DNA of 64,000 nt, taken from positions 34,519-98,518 of the forward strand of contig NZ_JAAKGP010000011.1 in assembly GCF_011043545.1 (NCBI RefSeq). The letters run 5' to 3'. Source of the DNA: Rhodobacter sp. SGA-6-6. GTDB lineage: Bacteria > Pseudomonadota > Alphaproteobacteria > Rhodobacterales > Rhodobacteraceae. How positions within the stretch are numbered: position 1 is the first letter of the stretch; every line of letters begins with the position of its first letter. The position numbers were made by a program, and so were the translations under genes. Shown here one piece after another: positions 1 through 7,702 of the stretch. Below the pieces are notes generated by a model that saw only the letters and a list, made by a program, of their open reading frames with translations, had not been told where the DNA came from and did no database searches.

Positions 1-918
1 CCATTCGGCCCCGAGGTCCGGCTCCACCCCCGGCCCGTCCCAGGGTGCGGGATGGCCGGTGCGGCGGTCGATGACGAAGGGCTGGCGCTCGGCGTTCTTG
101 ACCAGCATCCCCTTCTCGGGACCCTCCTCGCCGTTGACCAGCATCGGCGCGTTGGTCCACTGCGCCAGGTAGTCCAGGTCGATCCTGCCCGCCTGCATCA
201 GGCAATGGATCAGCGACAGGATGAACAGCCCGTCCGTCCCCGGCGTGATGCCATACCAGTCGTCGGCCACCGCGGAATAGCCGGTGCGCACCGGGTTGAC
301 GCTGATAACCCGCGCGCCGCGCGCCTTCAGCTTGCCGATGCCGATCTTGATCGGGTTGCTGTCGTGATCCTCGGCTACGCCGAACATCACGAAGACCTCG
401 GTCCGCTCCCAATCCGGCTGGCCGAATTCCCAGAACGCGCCGCCGATGGTGTAGATGCCGCCCGCCGCCATGTTGACCGAGCAGAAGCCGCCATGGGCCG
501 CGTAGTTCGGGGTGCCGAAGGCCTGCGCCCACCAGCCGGTGAGGGACTGCGACTGGTCGCGGCCGGTGAAGAAGGCCAGCCTTTCCGGCGCGGTCTCGCG
601 CAAAGGCTTCATCCATTTCACCGCCAGATCGAGGGCCTCGTCCCAACTGATCTCCTCGAAGGCCCCCGATCCGCGCGGCCCCACCCGCCGCAACGGCGCC
701 TTCAGGCGCGAGGGCGCGGTGACCTGCATGATCCCGCTGGCCCCCTTGGCGCAGAGGACGCCCTTGTTGATCGGGTGGTCGCGGTTGCCCTCGATATAGG
801 TGACCCGCCCCTCCTTCAGGTGCACGTTGATGCCGCAGCGGCAGGCGCACATGTAGCAGGTGGTCTGCCGGATCTCGTCAGAGACGGCGGGCGAGGTGTC
901 GATCCGCGGGGCGGTCAT
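1..918 (-). CDS. soeA: Molybdopterin oxidoreductase, probable sulfite dehydrogenase subunit SoeA (3' end outside window)
   Basis: The first 306 residues of a large molybdopterin-guanine-dinucleotide oxidoreductase are present; the rest runs off the left edge. Cysteines 21, 24, 28 and 56 form the N-terminal C-x2-C-x3-C-xn-C [4Fe-4S] site. No Tat-type leader is visible, so a cytoplasmic-facing catalytic subunit is likely. The start at 918 has GGAGA about 9 nt upstream. The segment from 'AEDHDSNPIKIGIGKLKARG' through 'VNPVRTGY' matches my memory of the SoeABC-type sulfite dehydrogenases of roseobacters. Its position downstream of the sulfite-producing gene xsc fits sulfite oxidation. The molybdoenzyme class is certain; the sulfite substrate is inferred from memory and context. 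Confidence 0.7.
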   Translation of the reverse strand, partial: MTAPRIDTSPAVSDEIRQTTCYMCACRCGINVHLKEGRVTYIEGNRDHPINKGVLCAKGASGIMQVTAPSRLKAPLRRVGPRGSGAFEEISWDEALDLAVKWMKPLRETAPERLAFFTGRDQSQSLTGWWAQAFGTPNYAAHGGFCSVNMAAGGIYTIGGAFWEFGQPDWERTEVFVMFGVAEDHDSNPIKIGIGKLKARGARVISVNPVRTGYSAVADDWYGITPGTDGLFILSLIHCLMQAGRIDLDYLAQWTNAPMLVNGEEGPEKGMLVKNAERQPFVIDRRTGHPAPWDGPGVEPDLGAEW

Positions 919-1093
919 GCGCCGGTCTCCTGCAAGGCGCGGGGCGCCGCGATCCGGCGTTGCGTGTCGGCTGGGGTCACTGGCACCTGACTGTCCCTGG
1001 CTCTCCGGTCGGGCCTGCGGACCCGGTTGTCGTCCCCGCCAATACCGCCTGCGGCGGCGGTGGCGTCAAGCCCCCGCATCGGCGATCCCGCTG

Positions 1094-1837
1094 TCACAGC
1101 AGCGCCTTGCCCAGGCCGAGCGCGGCCAGCCCGGCCAAGAGCAGCAGGGCGAAGCGGCGGAATTCCCGCGGGTCGGTGCCGAAGAAATGCCGCCCGCCCA
1201 GCCAGTTGCCGAGGACCGTCAGCGGCAGCGCCCAGAGCGCGGCCAGCAGCGTGTCGCGGCCGATCATGCCATGCGCCCAGTAGAGCGGCGCGGAATAGAG
1301 GTCCAGCAGCGGGAAATAGGCGATCAGCGTCGCCCGGAACACCGGCGCCGGGATCGGCTGGGCGGCGAAGAACGCTGCCAGCGGCAGCCCGCCCATCCCC
1401 GGCGCATTTGCCAGGCCCGAGGCCAGCCCCGCCGCCAGGTTCGCGCCCGCCCCGCGCGCCTCGGCCGCCGTCCGCCAGCCCATCAGCAGCACCGCGCACA
1501 TCGCCAGCACATAGGCCGAGATCGCCGCCCGCGCGGTATCCTCGGAGACCGCCGTCAGCGCCCAGAGGCCGAGCGGCAGCCCGACCGCGGCCCCCAGCAT
1601 CAAGAGCAGCACCCGCCGCCAGTCGATGTCCGGCCCGGCGCCGCGCCAGGACTGCACCGACATGGCGAATTCCATCACCATCACCACGGCGACGAGGTTC
1701 AGCGGATTGGTGACCAGCGCCGATCCGGCGATGACGATGGCCGAATAGCCGAAGCCGGAATAGCCGCGCACGAAGGCGGCGACCAGCACCACCGCCGCAA
1801 GCCAGACCGAACCGCCGGCCGTCAGGTCGAAGGGCAT
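1094..1837 (-). CDS. TauE/SafE family sulfite exporter
   Basis: A 247-residue polytopic membrane protein with about 7-8 hydrophobic segments and the two-fold glycine/proline-rich layout of the TauE/SafE (formerly DUF81) family, for example 'VRGYSGFGYSAIVIAG' near the start and 'NAPGMGGLPLAAF' at the second repeat. Its ATG overlaps the xsc stop codon (TGATG), so translation is probably coupled to xsc. Family members export sulfite or sulfoacetate; directly after xsc the likely cargo is sulfite released in the cytoplasm. It may be equivalent to the 'tauZ' exporter of taurine clusters. Substrate is inferred from context. Confidence 0.85.
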   Translation of the reverse strand: MPFDLTAGGSVWLAAVVLVAAFVRGYSGFGYSAIVIAGSALVTNPLNLVAVVMVMEFAMSVQSWRGAGPDIDWRRVLLLMLGAAVGLPLGLWALTAVSEDTARAAISAYVLAMCAVLLMGWRTAAEARGAGANLAAGLASGLANAPGMGGLPLAAFFAAQPIPAPVFRATLIAYFPLLDLYSAPLYWAHGMIGRDTLLAALWALPLTVLGNWLGGRHFFGTDPREFRRFALLLLAGLAALGLGKALL

Positions 1838-3606
1838 CAGCCGGGGCGTGCCATGTCGGAGGGCTCGATCCCCGCCACCGCGACCGGCTTCTTCATCGCG
1901 TCGCGGCGGAAGGGCTCGCCCAGTTCCTGGTTGATCATCGCCTCGATCAGCGTGGTCCTGCCCGCCTTCTGGTCGGCCAGCGCCTTGGTCAACGCCTCGC
2001 GCAGTTCCTCCATGGTCCGCGCCTGCACGCCTTGCAGCCCGCAGGCCCTGGCGATCCCGGCGTAGGAGACCTTGGTGTCCAGTTCGGTGCCGACGAAGTT
2101 GTCGTCGAACCAGAGGGTGGAGTTGCGCTTCTCCGCGCCCCATTGGTAGTTGCGGAAGACGACCATGGTGACGGCGGGCCATTCCTCGCGACCGATGGCG
2201 GTCAGTTCGGTCACCGCGATGCCGAAGGCGCCGTCGCCCGAGAAGCCCACGACCGGAGTGTCCGGGCAGGCGATCTTGGCGCCGACCACCGCGGGCAGGC
2301 CATAGCCGCAGGGGCCGAACAGGCCCGGGGCAAGGTATTTCCGCCCGGCCTCGAAGGTGGGGTAGGCATTGCCGATGGCGCAATTGTTGCCGATGTCGGA
2401 GGAGATGATCGCCTCTTTCGGCAGCGCCGACTGGATCGCCCGCCAAGCCATGCGGGGCGACATCCAGTCCGGCTTGGCGGCGCGGGCGCGTTCGTTCCAG
2501 CTGGTGCCGGGATCGTCGGCCTCATGGTCCATCGAGGCCAGTTCCTGCGCCCAGCGGCTCTTGGTGGTCGAGATCAGCGCACGGCGGCTCTCCCTCCCCT
2601 CGTCGCCCGCGGTGCCCGAGAGCCGCGACAGGATGCCCTCGGCCACCTTCCTCGCATCGCCGACGATACCGACGGTGACCTTCTTGGTCAGGCCGATGCG
2701 GGCGGGGTTGATGTCGACCTGGATGATGGCGGCATCCTTCGGCCAGTAATCGATGCCATAGCCCGGCAGGGTGGAGAACGGGTTGAGCCGCGTGCCCAGC
2801 GCCAGCACCACATCGGCCTGCGCGATCAGTTCCATCGCCGCCTTGCTGCCGTTGTAGCCCAAGGGGCCGGCAAACAGCGGATGGCTGCCCGGGAAGGCAT
2901 CGTTGTGCTGGTAGCCGACGCAGACCGGCGCCTCCAGCCGTTCCGCCAAGGCCATCGAGGCCGGGATCGCCCCGCCGATCACCACCCCGGCGCCGTTCAG
3001 GATCACCGGGAACTTGGCCTGCGACAGCAGCTTCGCCGCCTCGTCCAGCGCCGCCTCGCCGCCCTGCGGCCGCTCGAACTCCACGATCCGCGGCAGGTCG
3101 ATGTCGATCACCTGGGTGAAGAAATCGCGGGGGAAGTTGATCTGCGCCGGGGCCGAGTGGCGCTTGGCGTTCAGGATCACCCGGTTCAGCACCTCGGCCA
3201 CGCGGGAGGGGTCGCGGACCTCCTCCTGATAGGCCACCATGTCCTTGAACAGCGCCATCTGCTCGACTTCCTGGAAGCCGCCCTGACCGATGGTCTTGTT
3301 CGCCGCCTGTGGCGTTACCAGCAGCAAGGGGGTATGATTCCAGTAGGCGGTCTTCACCGCGGTGACGAAATTGGTGATGCCCGGCCCGTTCTGGGCGATC
3401 ATCATGCTCATCCGCCCGCTGGCGCGGGTATAGCCGTCCGCCATCATCCCGCCCGAGCCCTCATGGGCGCAGTCCCAGAACCGGATGCCGGCGCGGGGGA
3501 ACAGGTCGGAAATCGGCATGAAGGCCGATCCGATGATGCCGAAGGCATCAGAGATGCCGTGCATCTGCAGCACTTTGACGAAGGCTTCCTCGGTGGTCAT
3601 CCTCAT
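1837..3606 (-). CDS. xsc: Sulfoacetaldehyde acetyltransferase Xsc
   Basis: Thiamine-diphosphate enzyme of 589 residues that converts sulfoacetaldehyde plus phosphate to acetyl phosphate plus sulfite. The N-terminal segment 'MTTEEAFVKVLQMHGISD' and 'FGIIGSAFMPISDLFP' are characteristic of Xsc. A GDG motif ('FSGDGAFGIAVTELTA') followed by 'FRNYQWGAEKRN' is the ThDP/Mg site. An upstream in-frame ATG at 3639 exists, but the ATG at 3606 is chosen because GAGGGA lies about 8 nt before it and it matches the family start. A TauR-like box lies at 3693-3703. No phosphotransacetylase gene, which usually consumes the acetyl phosphate, is inside the window. Confidence 0.97.
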   Translation of the reverse strand: MRMTTEEAFVKVLQMHGISDAFGIIGSAFMPISDLFPRAGIRFWDCAHEGSGGMMADGYTRASGRMSMMIAQNGPGITNFVTAVKTAYWNHTPLLLVTPQAANKTIGQGGFQEVEQMALFKDMVAYQEEVRDPSRVAEVLNRVILNAKRHSAPAQINFPRDFFTQVIDIDLPRIVEFERPQGGEAALDEAAKLLSQAKFPVILNGAGVVIGGAIPASMALAERLEAPVCVGYQHNDAFPGSHPLFAGPLGYNGSKAAMELIAQADVVLALGTRLNPFSTLPGYGIDYWPKDAAIIQVDINPARIGLTKKVTVGIVGDARKVAEGILSRLSGTAGDEGRESRRALISTTKSRWAQELASMDHEADDPGTSWNERARAAKPDWMSPRMAWRAIQSALPKEAIISSDIGNNCAIGNAYPTFEAGRKYLAPGLFGPCGYGLPAVVGAKIACPDTPVVGFSGDGAFGIAVTELTAIGREEWPAVTMVVFRNYQWGAEKRNSTLWFDDNFVGTELDTKVSYAGIARACGLQGVQARTMEELREALTKALADQKAGRTTLIEAMINQELGEPFRRDAMKKPVAVAGIEPSDMARPG

Positions 3607-3668
3607 GGCGCGGTCCCTCTGGCAATGCTTTGCGTCCACGCCCTGACGGCGCGGCCCTTGGGGTGGAC

Positions 3669-3703
3669 TTTACAGCCCCCGGCACCGCGGGCCTTAGGGC
3701 CAG
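3669..3703 (-). promoter_or_regulatory. Candidate TauR operator upstream of xsc
   Basis: Read on the minus strand, CTGGCCCTAAG (3703 to 3693) matches the CTGGnnCTAA core of the direct repeats upstream of tpa. A second, degenerate copy GGGGCTGTAAAG follows about 24 nt downstream (3679 to 3668), the spacing expected for a MocR-type dimer. The site is 87-97 nt upstream of the xsc ATG, downstream of the tauR stop. Recognition by TauR is inferred. Confidence 0.5.
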
Positions 3704-3728
3704 CCCCTGCCCCGAGATGCGGCCAGTT

Positions 3729-5183
3729 TCACCGGCCCAGCGCCCGGCCGATCCGGGCGATTCCCTCGGGAATCCGGTTCGGCGGGATCGAGGAATAGGC
3801 GAGGCGGTAGAAGTTCCGCGCCTCGCGCGCCGGATCGAAGAACCCCCGCCCCGGCTCGATCAGCACGCCCTCGGCGCGCAGACGGCGGCCGAGGTCCTCG
3901 GTGTCCACCCCTTCCGGCGCGGCCATCCAGAATGACGAGCCGCCGAAGCCGCCCTGCCCCGCCACCCGCAGCCCGGCCTCGGCGATGGCCTCCTCCATCA
4001 CCTGCCGCCGCCGCTTGAAGGCCGCGCGCATCCGGTTGATCAGCGCGTCGTAATGGCCCTCGGCCAGGAAATAGGCCACCGTGCGCTGGCTGTGGCCGGG
4101 CGGGTGCTTCAGCACCATCGACCGCAGGGCGCGGGCCTCGGCGATGAAGCTGGGCGGGCCGACCAGATAGCCGAGCCGCATTCCCGGGAAGATCGACTTC
4201 GAGAACGACCCGGCGTAGATCACCCGCCCGCCTTTATCCAGCGATTTCAAGGCCGGCGAGACCGGCTTCAGGAAGGACATCTCGAATTCGTAATCGTCCT
4301 CCACCACCACGAAATCCTCGCGGCTGGCGGCCTCCAAGAGCGCCAGCCGCCGCTCCAGCGGCATGGTGGCATTGGTCGGGCATTGATGGCTGGCGGTGGT
4401 GAAGACCACATCGGCCGGCGGCAGCCGCACCGGCAGGCCGCCTTCGTCCACGTCCACCGATGCCACTCCAGCCCCGCAGGTCTGCAGGATGCGCCGCAGC
4501 CCGGGGTAACAGGGGTTCTCGACCACCGCCCGCCGCCCCGGCGCCAGCAGCACCGTCGCCGCCAGCCAGAGCGCGTTCTGCGCCCCCATGGTCAGCAGCA
4601 CCTCCTCCGCCCCCGCGGCGATGCCCCGGCGCGGCAGGATCACCCGCAGGATCTGCTCGATCAGCAACGGGTCGTCGCGTTCGTAGTAATCCGAGGTCAG
4701 CGAGTCGAAATCCCGCCGCCCCAGCGCCCGCAGGGCACAGGCGCGCCAGTTCTGGTGGTCGAACAGCGTCGGATCGGCCTGGCCGTAGATGAAGGGATAG
4801 GGAAACCGCTCCCAATCCCCCGGCCGGTCCACCCCGGCCATCGCCCGAGTGAAGCGGGCCGAGGACAGCGCGGCATAATCCACCTCCTCCTGCGGCCGGG
4901 CGGCGGCGGGAAACTCCGGCGCGCGAGGGGCGTTGTCGGAGACGTAATAGCCCGACCGCCCCCGCGCGGTCAGGTAGTCCGAGGAGACCAGGTCGGCATA
5001 GGCCAGCGTCACCGTGATCCGGCTGACCCCCAGATGCTCCGCCAGCCCGCGCGACGACGGCATCCGCTGCCCCGGCCGGAACCGCCCGGCAAGGATACCC
5101 TCTGTCACCATCGCCCGGATGCGGCGCTGCAGCGTGCCGCCCGGCCCGGCAGTCAGGAAGAAGGCTTCGACGGGAATCGACAT
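3729..5183 (-). CDS. tauR: TauR, MocR-family taurine-responsive regulator
   Basis: A 484-residue GntR/MocR regulator: winged helix-turn-helix at about residues 12-75 ('RMPSSRGLAEHLGVSRITVT'), then a linker and a fold-type I aminotransferase-like domain with the PLP lysine in 'AGSFSKSIFPGMRLGY'. In Rhodobacter capsulatus TauR activates tpa and xsc in response to taurine; position between tpa and xsc on the same strand supports the same role. The ATG at 5183 (MSIPVEAFF) is preferred over the upstream in-frame ATG at 5219. The protein probably senses a taurine-PLP aldimine but is not expected to act as an enzyme. Confidence 0.9.
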   Translation of the reverse strand: MSIPVEAFFLTAGPGGTLQRRIRAMVTEGILAGRFRPGQRMPSSRGLAEHLGVSRITVTLAYADLVSSDYLTARGRSGYYVSDNAPRAPEFPAAARPQEEVDYAALSSARFTRAMAGVDRPGDWERFPYPFIYGQADPTLFDHQNWRACALRALGRRDFDSLTSDYYERDDPLLIEQILRVILPRRGIAAGAEEVLLTMGAQNALWLAATVLLAPGRRAVVENPCYPGLRRILQTCGAGVASVDVDEGGLPVRLPPADVVFTTASHQCPTNATMPLERRLALLEAASREDFVVVEDDYEFEMSFLKPVSPALKSLDKGGRVIYAGSFSKSIFPGMRLGYLVGPPSFIAEARALRSMVLKHPPGHSQRTVAYFLAEGHYDALINRMRAAFKRRRQVMEEAIAEAGLRVAGQGGFGGSSFWMAAPEGVDTEDLGRRLRAEGVLIEPGRGFFDPAREARNFYRLAYSSIPPNRIPEGIARIGRALGR

Positions 5184-5282
5184 TCTGGCCTCATCCGGGG
5201 CGGCAACTGGCCCCATCAAGGCTCCTGCGCGCGCGGAATGTCAACCGGAGTGCCTTGCAGCAACCGCGGATGCCTCCGGCGG

Positions 5283-5335
5283 GAGTATTTCTTGCCAAGA
5301 TGAAGGAGCATGTCTTCATCTTGGCAAAAATACTC
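5283..5335. terminator. Long hairpin in tpa-tauR spacer
   Basis: Arms 5283-5305 and 5314-5335 (GAGTATTT-c-TTGCCAAGATGAAG against its complement) pair over 22 bp with a single bulged C. It resembles a palindromic repeat I recall as common near gene ends in roseobacter and paracoccus genomes. Likely a bidirectional terminator or mRNA 3' end stabiliser for tpa. Confidence 0.6.
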
Positions 5336-5336
5336 T

Positions 5337-5359
5337 GGGGGTTTGGGGGTGAAACCCCC
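5337..5359. terminator. Second hairpin in tpa-tauR spacer
   Basis: GGGGGTTT at 5337-5344 pairs with AAACCCCC at 5352-5359 around a 7-nt loop, immediately adjacent to the longer hairpin at 5283-5335. Confidence 0.5.
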
Positions 5360-5362
5360 AAG

Positions 5363-5407
5363 GCTTCCGCCCGGAGCGCCTGCATGGCGAACGCTCCGGG
5401 CGGAGGC
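5363..5407 (-). terminator. Hairpin directly after tpa stop codon
   Basis: Arms 5363-5378 and 5392-5407 pair over 16 bp with one G-U pair, leaving a 13-nt loop. It begins only 8 nt beyond the tpa stop codon at 5415, so it is the first structure reached by RNA polymerase leaving tpa. The GC-rich stem lacks a clear U-run on the minus strand. Confidence 0.55.
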
Positions 5408-5414
5408 AAGGGGT

Positions 5415-6794
5415 TCAGCCGAAGACCTTGGTCAGCGCCTTGTCGATGGCGCCGGTGATCTCGTCGATGTCGTCGGGCGTGGCGATCAGCGCCGGCGACA
5501 GGCAGAGGGTGTTGTTCAACCCGGGCAGCGAACGGTTGGTCATGCCGATGATCACCCCCTGCGCATTGCAGTCGGCCACCACGGCGGCGACCTTCTTCTC
5601 GTCCATCGGCTCCTTGGTCTGGCGGTCGGCCACGAGTTCGGCGCCGAGGAACAGGCCCGCGCCGCGCACGTCGCCGATGACCTTGTGCTTCTCCATCAGC
5701 CCGCGCAGGTTGGAAAGGCAGCGCTCGCCCATCTTCTGCGTGTTCTCCAGCAGCCCCTCGTCCTCGATGATCCGCATGTTCTCCAGCGCCGCCGCCGGGC
5801 CGGAGGTGCAGCCGCCGAAGGTGGAGATGTCGCGGAAGTAGCTCAGCGGATCGGCGGCGTCATTCTTGAACATATCGAACACCGCCTCGGTGGTAACGGT
5901 GCAGGAGATCGCCGCATAGCCCGAGGCGACGCCCTTGGCCATGGTCACGAAATCCGGCTTGATGCCGTAGTTCTGGTAGCCGAACCACAGCCCGGTGCGG
6001 CCGACGCCGCAGACCACTTCGTCGATGTGCAGCAGGATATCGTATTTTTTGCAGATTTCCTGCACCCGCTCCCAATATCCCTTCGGCGGCACGATCACCC
6101 CGCCGCCCGCCGTCACCGGTTCCAGCACGATGGCGCCGACGGTATCCGGGCCCTCGCGCAGGATCACCTCCTCGATGGCATCCGCCGCCCGCTCGCCGTA
6201 GTTCTCGACATCCCATTGCTTGCGGTATTCCAGGCAATGCGGGACCATGACGAAGCCGTCCGGGAAGGGCCCGTATTGCATCGCCCGCTCCGCCTGGCCC
6301 GAGGTCGCCAGCGCGCCGATGGTGGTGCCGTGGTAGTCGCGCTCGCGGTAGAGGATCTTCCATTTCTTGCCGCCGTGGACCCGGTGCGACAGCTGGCGCA
6401 CCATCTTGTAGACCTTCTCGTTCGCCTCCGAGCCCGAGTTGGAATAGTAGACCCGGCTCATCCCCGGCATCTTCTCGATCAGCTTCTCGGCGAAGAGCGC
6501 CCCGGGAACCGAACCGCCGACGCCGGCGAAGTAGTTCATCTTGATCAGCTGGTCGCGCACCACATTGGCGATGCTTTCCCGGCCATAGCCCACGTTCACC
6601 GTCCAGACCGCGCCCGAGACCGCGTCGAGATATTCCCGGCCCGCGGCATCCCAGACCCGCATCCCCTTGCCCTCGACGATGACGCGGGGATCGACGGTCT
6701 CGAACTGCTTGTGGTTGACGAGGTGGTGCCAGACATGGGCGCGGTCGGCCTCGACCACGCGGCTCATGTCGTTCATTCCGCTGATGCCTTCCAT
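5415..6794 (-). CDS. tpa: Taurine--pyruvate aminotransferase Tpa
   Basis: A 459-residue class III PLP aminotransferase that transfers the amino group of taurine to pyruvate, giving sulfoacetaldehyde and alanine. Visible motifs: 'YYSNSGSEANEKVYKMVRQL', 'DEVVCGVGRTGLWFGYQ' (PLP-ring aspartate) and 'FVTMAKGVASGYAAIS' (Schiff-base lysine). The start 'MEGISGMNDMSRVVEADRAH' is typical of Tpa. The ATG at 6794 has AAGGA at a good distance. The gene heads the taurine cluster; two 12-nt direct repeats and a GATAAT -10 element precede it. The next gene in the same direction is its regulator tauR, after three stacked hairpins. Confidence 0.95.
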   Translation of the reverse strand: MEGISGMNDMSRVVEADRAHVWHHLVNHKQFETVDPRVIVEGKGMRVWDAAGREYLDAVSGAVWTVNVGYGRESIANVVRDQLIKMNYFAGVGGSVPGALFAEKLIEKMPGMSRVYYSNSGSEANEKVYKMVRQLSHRVHGGKKWKILYRERDYHGTTIGALATSGQAERAMQYGPFPDGFVMVPHCLEYRKQWDVENYGERAADAIEEVILREGPDTVGAIVLEPVTAGGGVIVPPKGYWERVQEICKKYDILLHIDEVVCGVGRTGLWFGYQNYGIKPDFVTMAKGVASGYAAISCTVTTEAVFDMFKNDAADPLSYFRDISTFGGCTSGPAAALENMRIIEDEGLLENTQKMGERCLSNLRGLMEKHKVIGDVRGAGLFLGAELVADRQTKEPMDEKKVAAVVADCNAQGVIIGMTNRSLPGLNNTLCLSPALIATPDDIDEITGAIDKALTKVFG

Positions 6795-6827
6795 GGCATG
6801 ATCCTTCCCGGGAGTTTCGCTGCCGCC

Positions 6828-6886
6828 ATTATCGGGGAAAAGCCCGCGCCGGATTAGGACCAGACCGCGGGCCCGATTAGCGCCAG
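6828..6886 (-). promoter_or_regulatory. tpa promoter with TauR direct-repeat operator
   Basis: On the minus strand two near-identical 12-mers, CTGGCGCTAATC (6886 to 6875) and CTGGTCCTAATC (6863 to 6852), lie 23 nt apart start to start, i.e. about two helical turns. The second overlaps a -35 position (TAATCC, 6856 to 6851) placed 17 nt before GATAAT (6833 to 6828). The geometry is that of a MocR activator binding tandem half-sites at the -35. The regulator assignment is inferred. Confidence 0.6.
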
Positions 6887-7044
6887 TTATGGCGGCGCCG
6901 GCTGCTGTGGAATCGCCGAAAATCCGCGGCAATCGCCTTCGCCCGGCAATGATTCCTTAAACAGCCGCCCGCTATCACTGCCGGGCGGTTCCCGCGCCGG
7001 GCGTGCCTCCCGGACGGGCGCCGGGGCAGAGAGGACAGCACCAG

Positions 7045-7329
7045 ATGACAGCACCGCCTGAATTCACCCTGCCGGAGCGGATTTCCGTGACGGGCGAGAA
7101 CGCGCTCCTCCCCTTCCTGCGCGCCCACCCGGATGCGGCGGTGCAGGTCTCGGCCGCCCGGCTGCGCCGGCTGGACACGCCGCTGGTCCAGGCCCTGCTC
7201 GCCGCAGCCGCCGACCGGCGCGCCCGCGGCATTCCCTTCCGGCTGACCGAGCTGGCGCCGGAGCAGGCGGCGCATTTGGCCGCGCTCGGCGTCACCGCGG
7301 CGATGCTGGACACCGGGGGGGCGGCATGA
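7045..7329 (+). CDS. STAS-domain protein at head of chemotaxis operon
   Basis: A 94-residue single STAS domain protein ('VQVSAARLRRLDTPLVQALLAAAADRRARG'). STAS domains of anti-sigma antagonists are phosphorylated on a Ser/Thr in the 'LD[ST]' loop; here the residue is Thr in 'RLDTPL'. The ATG at 7045 has GAGG upstream and replaces a longer frame opening at 7003. The stop overlaps the cheY start by 4 nt, so it is part of the same transcript. No kinase or phosphatase partner for it is visible in the operon. Its role in chemotaxis is unknown. Confidence 0.8.
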   Translation: MTAPPEFTLPERISVTGENALLPFLRAHPDAAVQVSAARLRRLDTPLVQALLAAAADRRARGIPFRLTELAPEQAAHLAALGVTAAMLDTGGAA

Positions 7330-7700
7330 CGATCCGGGTGCTTGCCATCGACGACAGCCGCACCATCCGCAACCTCGTCCGCAAGGCGATGGAGGAGGCG
7401 GGCTTCGCCTGCACCACCGCCGACGACGGCGTGCAGGGGGTGGAACGCTTCGCCGAGGTCGATCCCGATGTGGTGATCACCGACATCAACATGCCGCGGC
7501 TGGACGGTTTCGGCGTGATCGACGCCATCCGCGGCGGCGGCGGCAACCGGACCGTGCCGATCCTGGTCCTCACCACCGAATCGGCCGAGGAGCTGAAGGC
7601 CCGCGCCCGCCGCGCCGGGGCCACCGGCTGGATCGTGAAGCCGTTCGAGGACACGGCGATCGTCTCGGTCGTCCGCCGCGTCACCGGCGCAAGGGGGTAG
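7326..7700 (+). CDS. cheY: CheY-type response regulator (first copy)
   Basis: A 124-residue stand-alone receiver. The acidic pair Asp9/Asp10, phosphoacceptor Asp53 ('VVITDINMPRLDG'), 'VLTTESAEE' and the conserved Lys in 'WIVKPFED' are all present, so it should be phosphorylatable by CheA. It overlaps the STAS gene by 4 nt and is followed 2 nt later by cheA. With the second cheY at 11095 it gives the cheY-A-W-R-Y order that I recall for Rhodobacter sphaeroides CheOp1. Confidence 0.93.
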   Translation: MTIRVLAIDDSRTIRNLVRKAMEEAGFACTTADDGVQGVERFAEVDPDVVITDINMPRLDGFGVIDAIRGGGGNRTVPILVLTTESAEELKARARRAGATGWIVKPFEDTAIVSVVRRVTGARG

Positions 7701-7702
7701 CC

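Noticed and set aside
919..1093. Separate promoter for the molybdoenzyme gene (TTGACG and TATTGG on the minus strand)
   Set aside because: Spacing of 19 nt and a poor -10 make it too weak to list as a feature.
2032..3798. 588-residue plus-strand frame opposite xsc
   Set aside because: Same reason: His/Gly/Asp-rich shadow of a well-conserved gene.
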